From Legionellales bacterium (GTDB taxonomy: Bacteria; Pseudomonadota; Gammaproteobacteria; PIVX01), in the NCBI GenBank assembly GCA_013215905.1, contig JABSQI010000036.1:1-10592 (forward strand): 10,592 nt of DNA, written 5' to 3'. The notes under the pieces are model-generated. The model was not told the origin of the DNA and did not search any database. It worked only from the letters and a program-made list of their open reading frames with translations. Both the position numbers and the translations under genes were made by a program. Below, in pieces: positions 1 to 5,304 of this stretch. Position 1 is the stretch's first letter; the number at the start of each line of letters is the position of its first letter.

Positions 1-195
1 TATGTCTTTACGAATAACTCTGAACTATCTAAAGATCAAAGATTTAAAATAATACCAATGCCAACTGTAAAAGAAATTTTGAACCCTATTCTTTACACAA
101 TTCCTTTGCAGATATTGTCATACAAGGTAGCGGCTCTAAAAGGAACTGATGTTGATCAACCGAGAAATCTTGCAAAATCGGTCACTGTTGAGTAG
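1..195 (+). CDS. glmS: Glutamine--fructose-6-phosphate aminotransferase (isomerizing), C-terminal end (partial)
   Basis: Frame 1 is open from the window edge to the TAG at 193-195 and gives the last 64 residues of GlmS. This cytosolic enzyme makes glucosamine-6-phosphate from fructose-6-phosphate and glutamine, the entry step to UDP-GlcNAc for peptidoglycan and LPS. The visible part is the end of the second SIS (isomerase) domain: a [20 protein letters not shown] stretch followed by the near-invariant C-terminal tail [10 protein letters not shown]. The lysine in that tail corresponds to the active-site Lys603 of the E. coli enzyme (family knowledge). The tail ends exactly where GlmS proteins normally end, so the 3' end is intact. 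The glutaminase domain and most of the isomerase domain lie outside the window. It converges with the glycosyltransferase gene downstream, and no strong terminator separates the two. Confidence 0.96.
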   Translation, partial: YVFTNNSELSKDQRFKIIPMPTVKEILNPILYTIPLQILSYKVAALKGTDVDQPRNLAKSVTVE

Positions 196-306
196 TCTTT
201 AAATAACTTATTAAAACCCAATAATATAATAAGGTGCTAGGTATTTTGTTATTTAGCATGGGATATAAATGATGTAATTATCTAAAAAATATCCAAAAAA
301 TAGAAC
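196..306. other. Convergent spacer between glmS and wecA-like gene
   Basis: This 111-bp spacer lies between the ends of two convergent genes. It holds only weak dyads: TGCTA/TAGCA around 234-259, and GGATAT (261-266) paired with ATATCC (289-294) across a 22-base loop. Neither has a convincing stem plus U-tract, so no intrinsic terminator is called. Confidence 0.5.
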
Positions 307-1347
307 TTATTTATGATTTTTTAGTTTCCAATATAAATAAATTATTGATATAAATGTAAATATGATAAGTGAATAGCCATCATAAACATTATATTTCTTT
401 AGTAGTAACCCCGTTGTACCAAAGCTAATATTAATAGTTGTCGCAAAAATTATTATTTTTTTAGGATTTTTTATATTAAAAGAATGGTGAAAATGATCTC
501 TCTTCGCTTCTAACACTGAAAATCCTTTTAGTGTCCTTTGAATCATAACAGCAATTGTATCATAAATTGGCAAAGCCATTATCCATAGCATAACCACAGG
601 GCTAACAAAAGTTAGTTCGTCTTGGGAGAATTTGATTAAAAACCAAGTTAAAAACATGCCAATAAATAAGCTGCCATTGTCACCTAAAAAAACTAGAAGA
701 TTATTTCTTCGAATATATTTTAATGGTAAATTAAAACAAAGGAATCCAATAATAGCCGGGATTAATAAAATAATTATATAATAGTCATTCCAAAGTCTAG
801 ACTCATAAGCTATATAAGCAAGAAAAGATAGTTGAATAACGGAAGTAGTTCCTACCAAACCATCGCTACCGTCTAACATGTTTATAGAGTTAACTATCCC
901 AATAATACAGAAGATAGTAAATGGTAAGGATAGTAAACCAAGTTGAATTTCCCCTAAAAATACAATATCACCAAGAGATAATAATTCAATTTTTCCCCAA
1001 AAAATACAGATAAAACCTAACAAAATCTCAATAACAAATTTTGTAGTTGAAGATAATTCATGTAAGTCATCTAAACAGCCAATTATTATTATAACTATAC
1101 ATACAGCGAAGAGGATCCTGTATTCACCTAGAAAAATAGGAGAAAGTAATAGTGAGAATATAAATCCTAGAAAGATACTGATTCCTCCAATTAAAGGAAT
1201 TTCTCCTGTATGGAGTTTGCGATGGCTTGCTTTATCTACCAAATTGATTTTGGTTGATACACTTCTTAAAGTTGTGATAAAGATTATTGTAAAAAGAGCA
1301 GAAGCACTTATCAGAGCGTATAAATTAATGTCATCTATAAATGTCAT
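307..1347 (-). CDS. wecA: WecA-like undecaprenyl-phosphate GlcNAc-1-phosphate transferase
   Basis: This is a 346-residue polytopic inner-membrane protein of the MraY/WecA (glycosyltransferase 4) family. It would transfer a GlcNAc-1-phosphate-type sugar from its UDP form to undecaprenyl phosphate, the first step of O-antigen or similar glycan synthesis. Visible motifs are the cytoplasmic loop VDKASHRKLHTG (37-48) before PLIGGISIF, the Mg-binding pair D93-D94 in GCLDDL, NSINMLDGSDGL (153-164), FLGDNGS (220-226) and HFHH (285-288). The last matches the HxHH motif of WecA rather than the MraY pattern. Roughly ten or eleven hydrophobic segments cover the length, which is close to E. coli WecA. The ATG at 1347 matches the WecA N-terminus; an in-frame stop lies six codons upstream and the next Met is at 158. 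There is no Shine-Dalgarno. The gene stands alone. The native sugar and product are not determinable, so the symbol denotes family. Confidence 0.87.
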   Translation of the reverse strand: MTFIDDINLYALISASALFTIIFITTLRSVSTKINLVDKASHRKLHTGEIPLIGGISIFLGFIFSLLLSPIFLGEYRILFAVCIVIIIIGCLDDLHELSSTTKFVIEILLGFICIFWGKIELLSLGDIVFLGEIQLGLLSLPFTIFCIIGIVNSINMLDGSDGLVGTTSVIQLSFLAYIAYESRLWNDYYIIILLIPAIIGFLCFNLPLKYIRRNNLLVFLGDNGSLFIGMFLTWFLIKFSQDELTFVSPVVMLWIMALPIYDTIAVMIQRTLKGFSVLEAKRDHFHHSFNIKNPKKIIIFATTINISFGTTGLLLKKYNVYDGYSLIIFTFISIIYLYWKLKNHK

Positions 1348-1354
1348 AATTTGT

Positions 1355-1360
1355 ATTATA
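1355..1360 (-). promoter_or_regulatory. Perfect TATAAT 7 bp before the wecA start
   Basis: Read on the minus strand, 1360-1355 is TATAAT. If used as a -10 element, transcription would begin at about 1348, giving an essentially leaderless mRNA. No good -35 is found 16-18 bp upstream, so it may be a chance match in AT-rich DNA. The TTGACA-type promoter further upstream is the stronger candidate. Confidence 0.3.
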
Positions 1361-1383
1361 AGCTAAAAGTATACTTTTAAGCT
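1361..1383. repeat. Near-perfect inverted repeat 14 bp upstream of the wecA start
   Basis: AAAAGTATACTTTT (1365-1378) is a perfect 14-bp palindrome. It is flanked by AGCT on the left and A-AGCT on the right, so the arms extend to 11 pairs with one bulged A. It lies between the predicted upstream promoter and the ATG of the wecA-like gene. It could be an operator, or a hairpin in the 5' leader. AT-rich DNA produces such palindromes by chance, so a role is only inferred. Confidence 0.4.
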
Positions 1384-1517
1384 ATTGTTTTGCTTCTCAG
1401 AGAAATTACTTAAATTAGAAAGTAATATTTTGTGCTTTAAATTTTAGCAACAGTGCAATAAAAAAATGAGAATTAACTATTCTTAAATATAATATATACA
1501 AAATCGCAAATATTCGA

Positions 1518-1547
1518 ATTACATCTTGACTAAGCATCCTTTGTCAA
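1518..1547 (-). promoter_or_regulatory. Sigma70-type promoter upstream of the wecA-like gene
   Basis: On the minus strand, 1547-1542 is a perfect -35 hexamer TTGACA, followed by an 18-bp spacer and TGTAAT (1523-1518), which matches the -10 consensus at five of six positions. The predicted start is near 1511, giving a leader of about 160 nt before the ATG at 1347. The -35 is one half of an inverted repeat TTGAC-N12-GTCAA (1526-1547), which could serve as an operator. Confidence 0.5.
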
Positions 1548-1747
1548 AGTGTAGTGTATTTTAACAAAATATTATTTCTAAATTATTAAATTAATCATCC
1601 ATCTTAAGAGTCCTCTAGAACAAATTATTATAAACTATCCTTTATCCTAAAATTTTATATTCCCTTTATAAGATACATAGTTTAATTATCTTACATCAAT
1701 TTAAAAATTTAAACATACTCGTGAAAGTGCTATTATTAAAACCTTAA

Positions 1748-1776
1748 TTAAGATTTGGGCTCTGGTAGTATAGAAT
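1748..1776 (+). promoter_or_regulatory. Candidate folA promoter
   Basis: TTAAGA (1748-1753; four of six -35 matches) is separated by 17 bp from TAGAAT (1771-1776; five of six -10 matches). The start would be near 1783, about 100 nt before folA. A perfect TATAAT at 1874-1879 is an alternative. Confidence 0.35.
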
Positions 1777-1873
1777 AAAAAACAATCAAACTTAAAATGT
1801 AAAATATTTAGACTTACTCTATCAATGCCTTATTTTGAAAAATTTCTAGTATCCAAAACAACCCTATTATAGA

Positions 1874-1879
1874 TATAAT
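1874..1879 (+). promoter_or_regulatory. TATAAT immediately upstream of the folA start codon
   Basis: A perfect -10 hexamer ends 6 bp before the folA ATG. If active, it would start transcription at about the A of the ATG, giving a leaderless message. This fits the absence of any Shine-Dalgarno in front of folA. No consensus-like -35 is present at 16-18 bp, which weakens the call. Confidence 0.35.
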
Positions 1880-1885
1880 TGTAAT

Positions 1886-2392
1886 ATGAAAAATATTTCA
1901 ATAGTAGTCGCTATGGCTAAAAATAGAGTTATTGGAAATCAAGGGAGATTACCTTGGCATATTCCTGAAGATCTCAAATGGTTTAAAAAAGTAACCATGG
2001 GACATCCGATAATTATGGGTAGAAAGACATTTTTATCAATTGGTAGGCCTTTGCCCGGCAGAAAAAATATAATTTTAACAACTCAAAAAGATTTTTTAGC
2101 AAGGGGTTGTATTGTTCTTAACGATTTTTCAGCAATAACTAATATATTACCAGATTCAGAAGAGATGATGGTTATTGGTGGAGCACAAGTCTATAAAAAA
2201 GCCTTACTTATAGCAAATAAGATTTACCTTACCATGATAGAAAATGATTTTGCAGGAGATGTGTATTTTCCAGATTTTAATTTAGCAGATTGGCAAATCA
2301 TAGAAGAACATAATTTAGAAAATCTAGATAAGTATAAATTCAAATGTAGGCACATTATATATTCGAAAAAGAATAAAGCTGAAACCTTATAA
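1886..2392 (+). CDS. folA: Dihydrofolate reductase
   Basis: This 168-residue cytosolic enzyme reduces dihydrofolate to tetrahydrofolate with NADPH and is the target of trimethoprim. The protein shows the chromosomal FolA layout: SIVVAMAKNRVIG at the N-terminus, LPWHIPEDLKWFKK (22-35) with D29 at the place of the catalytic Asp27 of E. coli, PIIMGRKTF (41-49), IGRPLPGRKN (52-61) with the substrate-contacting Arg59, VIGGAQVYKKAL (96-107) for NADPH binding, and YLTMIE then GDVYFPDF (114-131). Length is close to the usual 160 or so. The start fits the family N-terminus exactly. There is no Shine-Dalgarno, only a TATAAT 6 bp before the ATG. Udk follows 129 bp downstream on the same strand with its own promoter signals and no terminator between, so partial read-through is possible. 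Nothing suggests an acquired resistance allele. Confidence 0.95.
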   Translation: MKNISIVVAMAKNRVIGNQGRLPWHIPEDLKWFKKVTMGHPIIMGRKTFLSIGRPLPGRKNIILTTQKDFLARGCIVLNDFSAITNILPDSEEMMVIGGAQVYKKALLIANKIYLTMIENDFAGDVYFPDFNLADWQIIEEHNLENLDKYKFKCRHIIYSKKNKAETL

Positions 2393-2476
2393 TCAAGATA
2401 CAACAGAAATTAGCTATCTAGAGTAATATTAAAATTAATAGTTGTTCAAAAGCAAATATTATGTCATTATTGTACC

Positions 2477-2508
2477 TAGTAAACAAAATTTACTAATTAT
2501 GCTATAAA
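2477..2508 (+). promoter_or_regulatory. udk promoter with overlapping inverted repeat
   Basis: An extended -10, TGC followed by TATAAA (2503-2508), lies 17 bp after TAAACA (2480-2485; four of six -35 matches). The predicted start near 2515 leaves only about 7 nt before the ATG at 2522. A 7-bp inverted repeat, TAGTAAA-caaaa-TTTACTA (2477-2495), overlaps the -35 and could be an operator, though AT-rich DNA yields such repeats readily. Confidence 0.45.
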
Positions 2509-2521
2509 TATTTAGTTATAT

Positions 2522-3151
2522 ATGAGTACTATAATTATTGGCATTGCTGGTCCTTCAGCATCAGGCAAGACATTGTTAGCTAAAACAATAGTTGAAGAGC
2601 TAAATCATGAAAAAATAAGTATTATTTCTGAAGATTCATACTACAAAGACAATAAAAATCTATCCTTAGAAGAAAGACATGCAATAAATTATGATCATCC
2701 TAAATCAATTGAGCATGCTTTATTACGTGAACATCTTATAGCACTCAAGAAGGGTTTACCTATTAATGTGCCTGAGTATGATTATACTCAGCATATTAGA
2801 ACAGCCAATACAACGACAATTGCTGGAAATAAAATTGTAATATTAGAGGGAATTCTATTATTTGTTGAGTCAGATCTTAGAAAATTAATTGATATCAAAT
2901 TATTTATGGATACTCCTTTAGATATTTGTTTAATTCGAAGGTTAAATAGAGATATTCAAGAAAGAGAGAGGACTGTTAGTTCAGTTTTAGAACAATATGA
3001 AAAAACTGTTAGACCGATGTATTTGCAATTTATTGAACCATCAAAAAAATATGCTGATTTGATTGTACCACAAGGAGGAAAAAATCGGATAGTTATTGAT
3101 TTAATAAAAGCAAATATTTATAAAATTCTAAATATTAGATCAAAGCACTAG
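2522..3151 (+). CDS. udk: Uridine/cytidine kinase
   Basis: This 209-residue cytosolic P-loop kinase phosphorylates uridine and cytidine to UMP and CMP in pyrimidine salvage. The Walker A motif is GPSASGKT (10-17). It is followed by SEDSYYKD (36-43), whose Asp38 is at the family's catalytic position, then NYDHP (56-60), VPEYDYTQHIR (83-93), the Walker B-like VILEGIL (106-112) and the lid RRLNRDIQERERT (139-151). The C-terminal signature is QYEKTVRPMY, FIEPSKKYAD and VPQGGKN. Length matches bacterial Udk (about 210). The lid reads ERER where most family members have ERGR, a small oddity unlikely to abolish function. It starts at an ATG with no Shine-Dalgarno and a very short predicted leader. 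No clear terminator follows; a long AT-rich spacer comes next. Confidence 0.94.
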   Translation: MSTIIIGIAGPSASGKTLLAKTIVEELNHEKISIISEDSYYKDNKNLSLEERHAINYDHPKSIEHALLREHLIALKKGLPINVPEYDYTQHIRTANTTTIAGNKIVILEGILLFVESDLRKLIDIKLFMDTPLDICLIRRLNRDIQERERTVSSVLEQYEKTVRPMYLQFIEPSKKYADLIVPQGGKNRIVIDLIKANIYKILNIRSKH

Positions 3152-3228
3152 TAGAATCTTAATCCGCTAGATAAGTTATAATGTGATAAAGAATAAAGCT
3201 CTATGTAACAGTAATCATTATTATCGTG

Positions 3229-3433
3229 TTACAAAGCGTAGAAAAAAATGAAAGAGATCTTATATCTCCAGCAAATGTTTAGTATATTAAGTGAACATAA
3301 AAAAATCGCAAAACCCATAGTAGTTAATATTTTATTGTAAACATTTCTAAAAGGTTGGCAATGACAATTGTTTTATTATGCTTTTTTTATCAGATGAAAT
3401 GAAAATTTATCTTCTTTTATAAACGCTTTGTAA
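3229..3433. repeat. 11-bp inverted-repeat pair bounding ~200 bp, possible MITE-like element
   Basis: TTACAAAGCGT (3229-3239) recurs in perfect inverted form as ACGCTTTGTAA (3423-3433). If a TA dinucleotide (3230-3231 and 3431-3432) is taken as a target duplication, the element is 199 bp with ends CAAAGCGT, followed by A-rich and partly matching sequence. TA duplication is the rule for IS630/Tc1-mariner elements and MITEs derived from them (family knowledge). The interior has no transposase and no open frame over about 30 residues. A chance pair of this length is possible in AT-rich DNA, so the mobile-element reading is inference. Confidence 0.35.
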
Positions 3434-3608
3434 ATAAAAAATCTTTATTTTTTCGACTTATATTCAAATAGTATCATAGATAATTAGTGACTAAATAATT
3501 TAAAAATTGGGTTAGTATTTGCTAAGGTCAAGGAATAACTGAAGTATATAACAGTCAATATTTTTTAGATAAACTAATAATAAAAATTGGTAAGATAAAT
3601 GCCATCAA

Positions 3609-3639
3609 TTGATTTCATAATGTACGTAAGTAGTATAAT
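3609..3639 (+). promoter_or_regulatory. Candidate promoter of the ankyrin-like gene
   Basis: TATAAT (3634-3639) is a perfect -10. The best -35 is TTGATT (3609-3614) with a rather long 19-bp spacer. The predicted start near 3646 gives a leader of about 90 nt, which contains the palindrome ACTTGATCAAGT (3667-3678). Confidence 0.35.
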
Positions 3640-3666
3640 TATTTTAATATTTATATTTTTATGATA

Positions 3667-3678
3667 ACTTGATCAAGT
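3667..3678. repeat. 12-bp perfect palindrome in the leader of the ankyrin-like gene
   Basis: ACTTGATCAAGT is a perfect palindrome about 60 bp before the start codon and just downstream of the predicted promoter. The position suits a repressor site, but no known operator is recognised. Confidence 0.35.
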
Positions 3679-3725
3679 AAAATAAAAATTTCAAGTTTTA
3701 CAAAAATAATAACAATTTAATAAAT

Positions 3726-3731
3726 AAGGGG
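3726..3731 (+). promoter_or_regulatory. Strong Shine-Dalgarno of the ankyrin-like gene
   Basis: AAGGGG sits 7 bp before the ATG at 3739. It is the only strong ribosome-binding site in the window and fixes this start codon. Confidence 0.75.
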
Positions 3732-3738
3732 TGTAGTA

Positions 3739-4359
3739 ATGAAAAAATTATTAATCACATTAATGGTCATGCTATCTTTAAATGGAGGTTTTGCAAATAC
3801 AGAAATCACAACAAAATTAATAGACCAGAGTTGGTATCAAAGGCATTATGATTTTATTCGTATTGTTGATAAATATAAGAATACTAACAATAACGATATA
3901 ATTAGGGAATATGGTAGATTATTTCTAAAAATGGTCGTAGGAGCTAAATCAAACGGCACAAGAGATCAAATGGAATATTTATTAAATTTACCTGTTAGTA
4001 AATATTTTATAAATCGTCTTACAAAAGGTAAGTTCTCTGGTTATAATGCATTACACTTAACTGTTTTGAAAGATGATCCGATATCGGCGCAAATTTTATT
4101 AGACGCAAATTGTAATTATTTGTTTAAAAATCTTAATGATGACAAAAGTTTTTTAGATATGATAAAGAATAAAGGCGGAGCATGGTCAGCAATATATAAA
4201 AAATATTCTAAAATAAGTAATAAGCCATTTGGTAATAATTCAAGTTTAAATAAAGCAGCTAACGATGTAATTGATTCTTTTCAAAATGTAACTGAAACAT
4301 TATATCATGGTACAAACATAGCTGAAGAGCTCAAAAAATATAGACCAGATAATATCTAA
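3739..4359 (+). CDS. Secreted protein with ankyrin-like repeat, function unknown
   Basis: This 206-residue protein has a clear signal peptide: MKKLL, a hydrophobic core to about 15, and likely cleavage after GGFA at 19. There is no lipobox cysteine, so export to the periplasm or beyond is inferred. Residues 101-143 resemble an ankyrin repeat: GYNALHLTVLKDD, then a second helix AQILLDANCNYLFK, then the start of another unit (SFLDMIKNKGG). Residues 75-100 may be a degenerate preceding repeat. Residues 27-70 (QSWYQRHYDFIRIVDKYK onward) and the tail from 155 are not recognised. Ankyrin repeats are protein-binding scaffolds, so a partner-binding role is plausible, but no enzyme motif is visible. 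It is a monocistronic gene with its own Shine-Dalgarno, a candidate promoter and a strong terminator, flanked by long spacers among housekeeping genes. That pattern suggests a lineage-specific insertion. Base composition resembles its neighbours. Confidence 0.75.
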   Translation: MKKLLITLMVMLSLNGGFANTEITTKLIDQSWYQRHYDFIRIVDKYKNTNNNDIIREYGRLFLKMVVGAKSNGTRDQMEYLLNLPVSKYFINRLTKGKFSGYNALHLTVLKDDPISAQILLDANCNYLFKNLNDDKSFLDMIKNKGGAWSAIYKKYSKISNKPFGNNSSLNKAANDVIDSFQNVTETLYHGTNIAEELKKYRPDNI

Positions 4360-4377
4360 AAACTTATTTGTAATTTG

Positions 4378-4409
4378 GCTTAGGGCTATCTAGCCCTAAG
4401 CATATTTTT
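4378..4409 (+). terminator. Intrinsic terminator between convergent ankyrin-like gene and apaH
   Basis: GCTTAGGGCT-ATCT-AGCCCTAAGC (4378-4401) is a perfect 10-bp stem with a 4-base loop, the most GC-rich hairpin in the window. It is followed by ATATTTTT, giving a U-tract for plus-strand transcripts. It lies 18 bp after the ankyrin-like stop. On the minus strand a T5 tract (4361-4357) follows only after about 16 bases, so stopping of the apaH operon there is possible but weaker. Confidence 0.85.
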
Positions 4410-4480
4410 AAATACTTAGATATAAAATATATCTACAAATATATGTTATAGCAAAATTTTTCAGTTTCAAAATTGAATAC

Positions 4481-5302
4481 TTACTTATTAAAAGATGTAT
4501 TTTTGACAGAAAACTTTCTAAAATCACTTAATCGAATAGCTGTAAGTGAACCTCCCCAGACACACCCTGTATCTAAACATATCCGATTTTGTATATTTGT
4601 CTGTCCTTTTAGGGTAGACCAGTGTCCAAAAATTATTGTATGATCATCAAGAGCATGGTTTTTGATCTTAAACCATGGGACATATTCTTTCTTAATTTTA
4701 TTAGGGCTACATTTATTAGAAAAATCTAGCTTAGTATTATCAATTACATATCGCATCAGAGTAAAGCTACTTTTAAAAAAATTATATCTGTCTATACCAT
4801 TTAAATCTTCTGACCATACATCTGGATAATTAGGAAATATTTCATCTAATAATTCTGTGAATGTATCACTCTGTAATTTATGTTCTAGTTCTTTTGCAAA
4901 TTTGATTGTGCTATTTAAATTCCAGTGCGGGTATATTCCAGCATGGGCTACTATAGTTTTAGAATTTTTTAGATAAAGCATTATAGGTTGATGTCTCAAC
5001 CATTCACATAAATATTGTGCATCTGGCGATTCAATAATTTCATTGATAGTATCAGAATTTTTAAATGTTACATCATTGATATAAAATTGTCTTAGTAGAT
5101 ATAAATCATGATTACCAATTGTTACCGTACAGTTAGGTAAATTTGATAGATATTGTATTGTTTCTAATGATTTTGGGCCTCTATTAATGATATCACCAGC
5201 ACAAATTAAGTGATCATTTGTCTCATCAAACTTAACTAACTTTAGTAATTCTATTAATTGGTCGAAACAACCTTGAATATCACCAATAACATATGTTTGC
5301 AT
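4481..5302 (-). CDS. apaH: Symmetrical bis(5'-nucleosyl)-tetraphosphatase (diadenosine tetraphosphatase)
   Basis: This 273-residue cytosolic metallophosphoesterase hydrolyses Ap4A to two ADP, limiting dinucleoside polyphosphates and, in other bacteria, removing Np4 caps from RNA (family knowledge). It carries the PPP-type metal-binding blocks in order: GDIQGC (7-12), GDIINRGPKS (36-45) and GNHD (63-66). These are followed by the ApaH-specific AHAGIYPHW, GHWSTLKGQ and C-terminal LDTGCVWGGSLTAIRLSD. Length is close to the E. coli protein (280). The ATG lies 2 bp after the rsmA stop codon and only a weak AAGAAA precedes it, so translational coupling to rsmA is likely. It is the last gene of the lptD-surA-rsmA-apaH string. 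In enterics apaG sits between rsmA and apaH; here there is no room for it. Confidence 0.95.
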   Translation of the reverse strand: MQTYVIGDIQGCFDQLIELLKLVKFDETNDHLICAGDIINRGPKSLETIQYLSNLPNCTVTIGNHDLYLLRQFYINDVTFKNSDTINEIIESPDAQYLCEWLRHQPIMLYLKNSKTIVAHAGIYPHWNLNSTIKFAKELEHKLQSDTFTELLDEIFPNYPDVWSEDLNGIDRYNFFKSSFTLMRYVIDNTKLDFSNKCSPNKIKKEYVPWFKIKNHALDDHTIIFGHWSTLKGQTNIQNRICLDTGCVWGGSLTAIRLSDFRKFSVKNTSFNK

Positions 5303-5304
5303 AT

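Larger units (their letters stand above)
1348..1885. other. 538-bp non-coding spacer between divergent wecA-like gene and folA
   Basis: No conserved gene, tRNA or other structured RNA is recognisable here. Open frames are short and unconvincing: a 40-residue hydrophobic minus-strand frame (1415-1537) and a 15-residue plus-strand frame starting at 1825. The content I can support is regulatory: a TTGACA-type promoter toward wecA, a TTAAGA/TAGAAT pair toward folA, a TATAAT beside each start codon, and inverted repeats at 1361-1383 and 1526-1547. The rest is AT-rich sequence without visible structure. Confidence 0.6.
3152..3738. other. 587-bp non-coding spacer between udk and the ankyrin-like gene
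   Basis: No tRNA, known small RNA or recognisable gene remnant is visible. A dyad GTAACA...TGTTAC (3205-3232), with an inner TAAT/ATTA, follows udk but lacks a U-tract, so it is not called a terminator. The middle is bounded by an 11-bp inverted-repeat pair (3229-3433). A short frame at 3248-3340 (30 residues) has no Shine-Dalgarno and no family resemblance. The last 140 bp holds a TATAAT and a 12-bp palindrome ahead of the ankyrin-like gene. Confidence 0.6.

Noticed and set aside
1415..1537. A 40-residue hydrophobic minus-strand frame in the wecA-folA spacer
   Set aside because: The TTGACA-type promoter there would start transcription downstream of its ATG. There is no properly spaced Shine-Dalgarno, and AT-rich DNA readily encodes short Ile/Leu/Phe-rich frames.
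3205..3232. GTAACA...TGTTAC hairpin as a udk terminator
   Set aside because: The stem is interrupted, AT-rich and not followed by a U-tract on either strand.
1501..3312. Direct repeat AAATCGCAAA at 1501-1510 and 3303-3312
   Set aside because: It is ten AT-rich bases with no shared flanks, which is consistent with chance.
3248..3340. A 30-residue plus-strand frame, and a 13-residue one at 3361-3402, in the udk-ankyrin spacer
   Set aside because: They are too short, lack recognisable homology or a conserved motif, and the longer one has no ribosome-binding site. They were not called as genes or transposase remnants.
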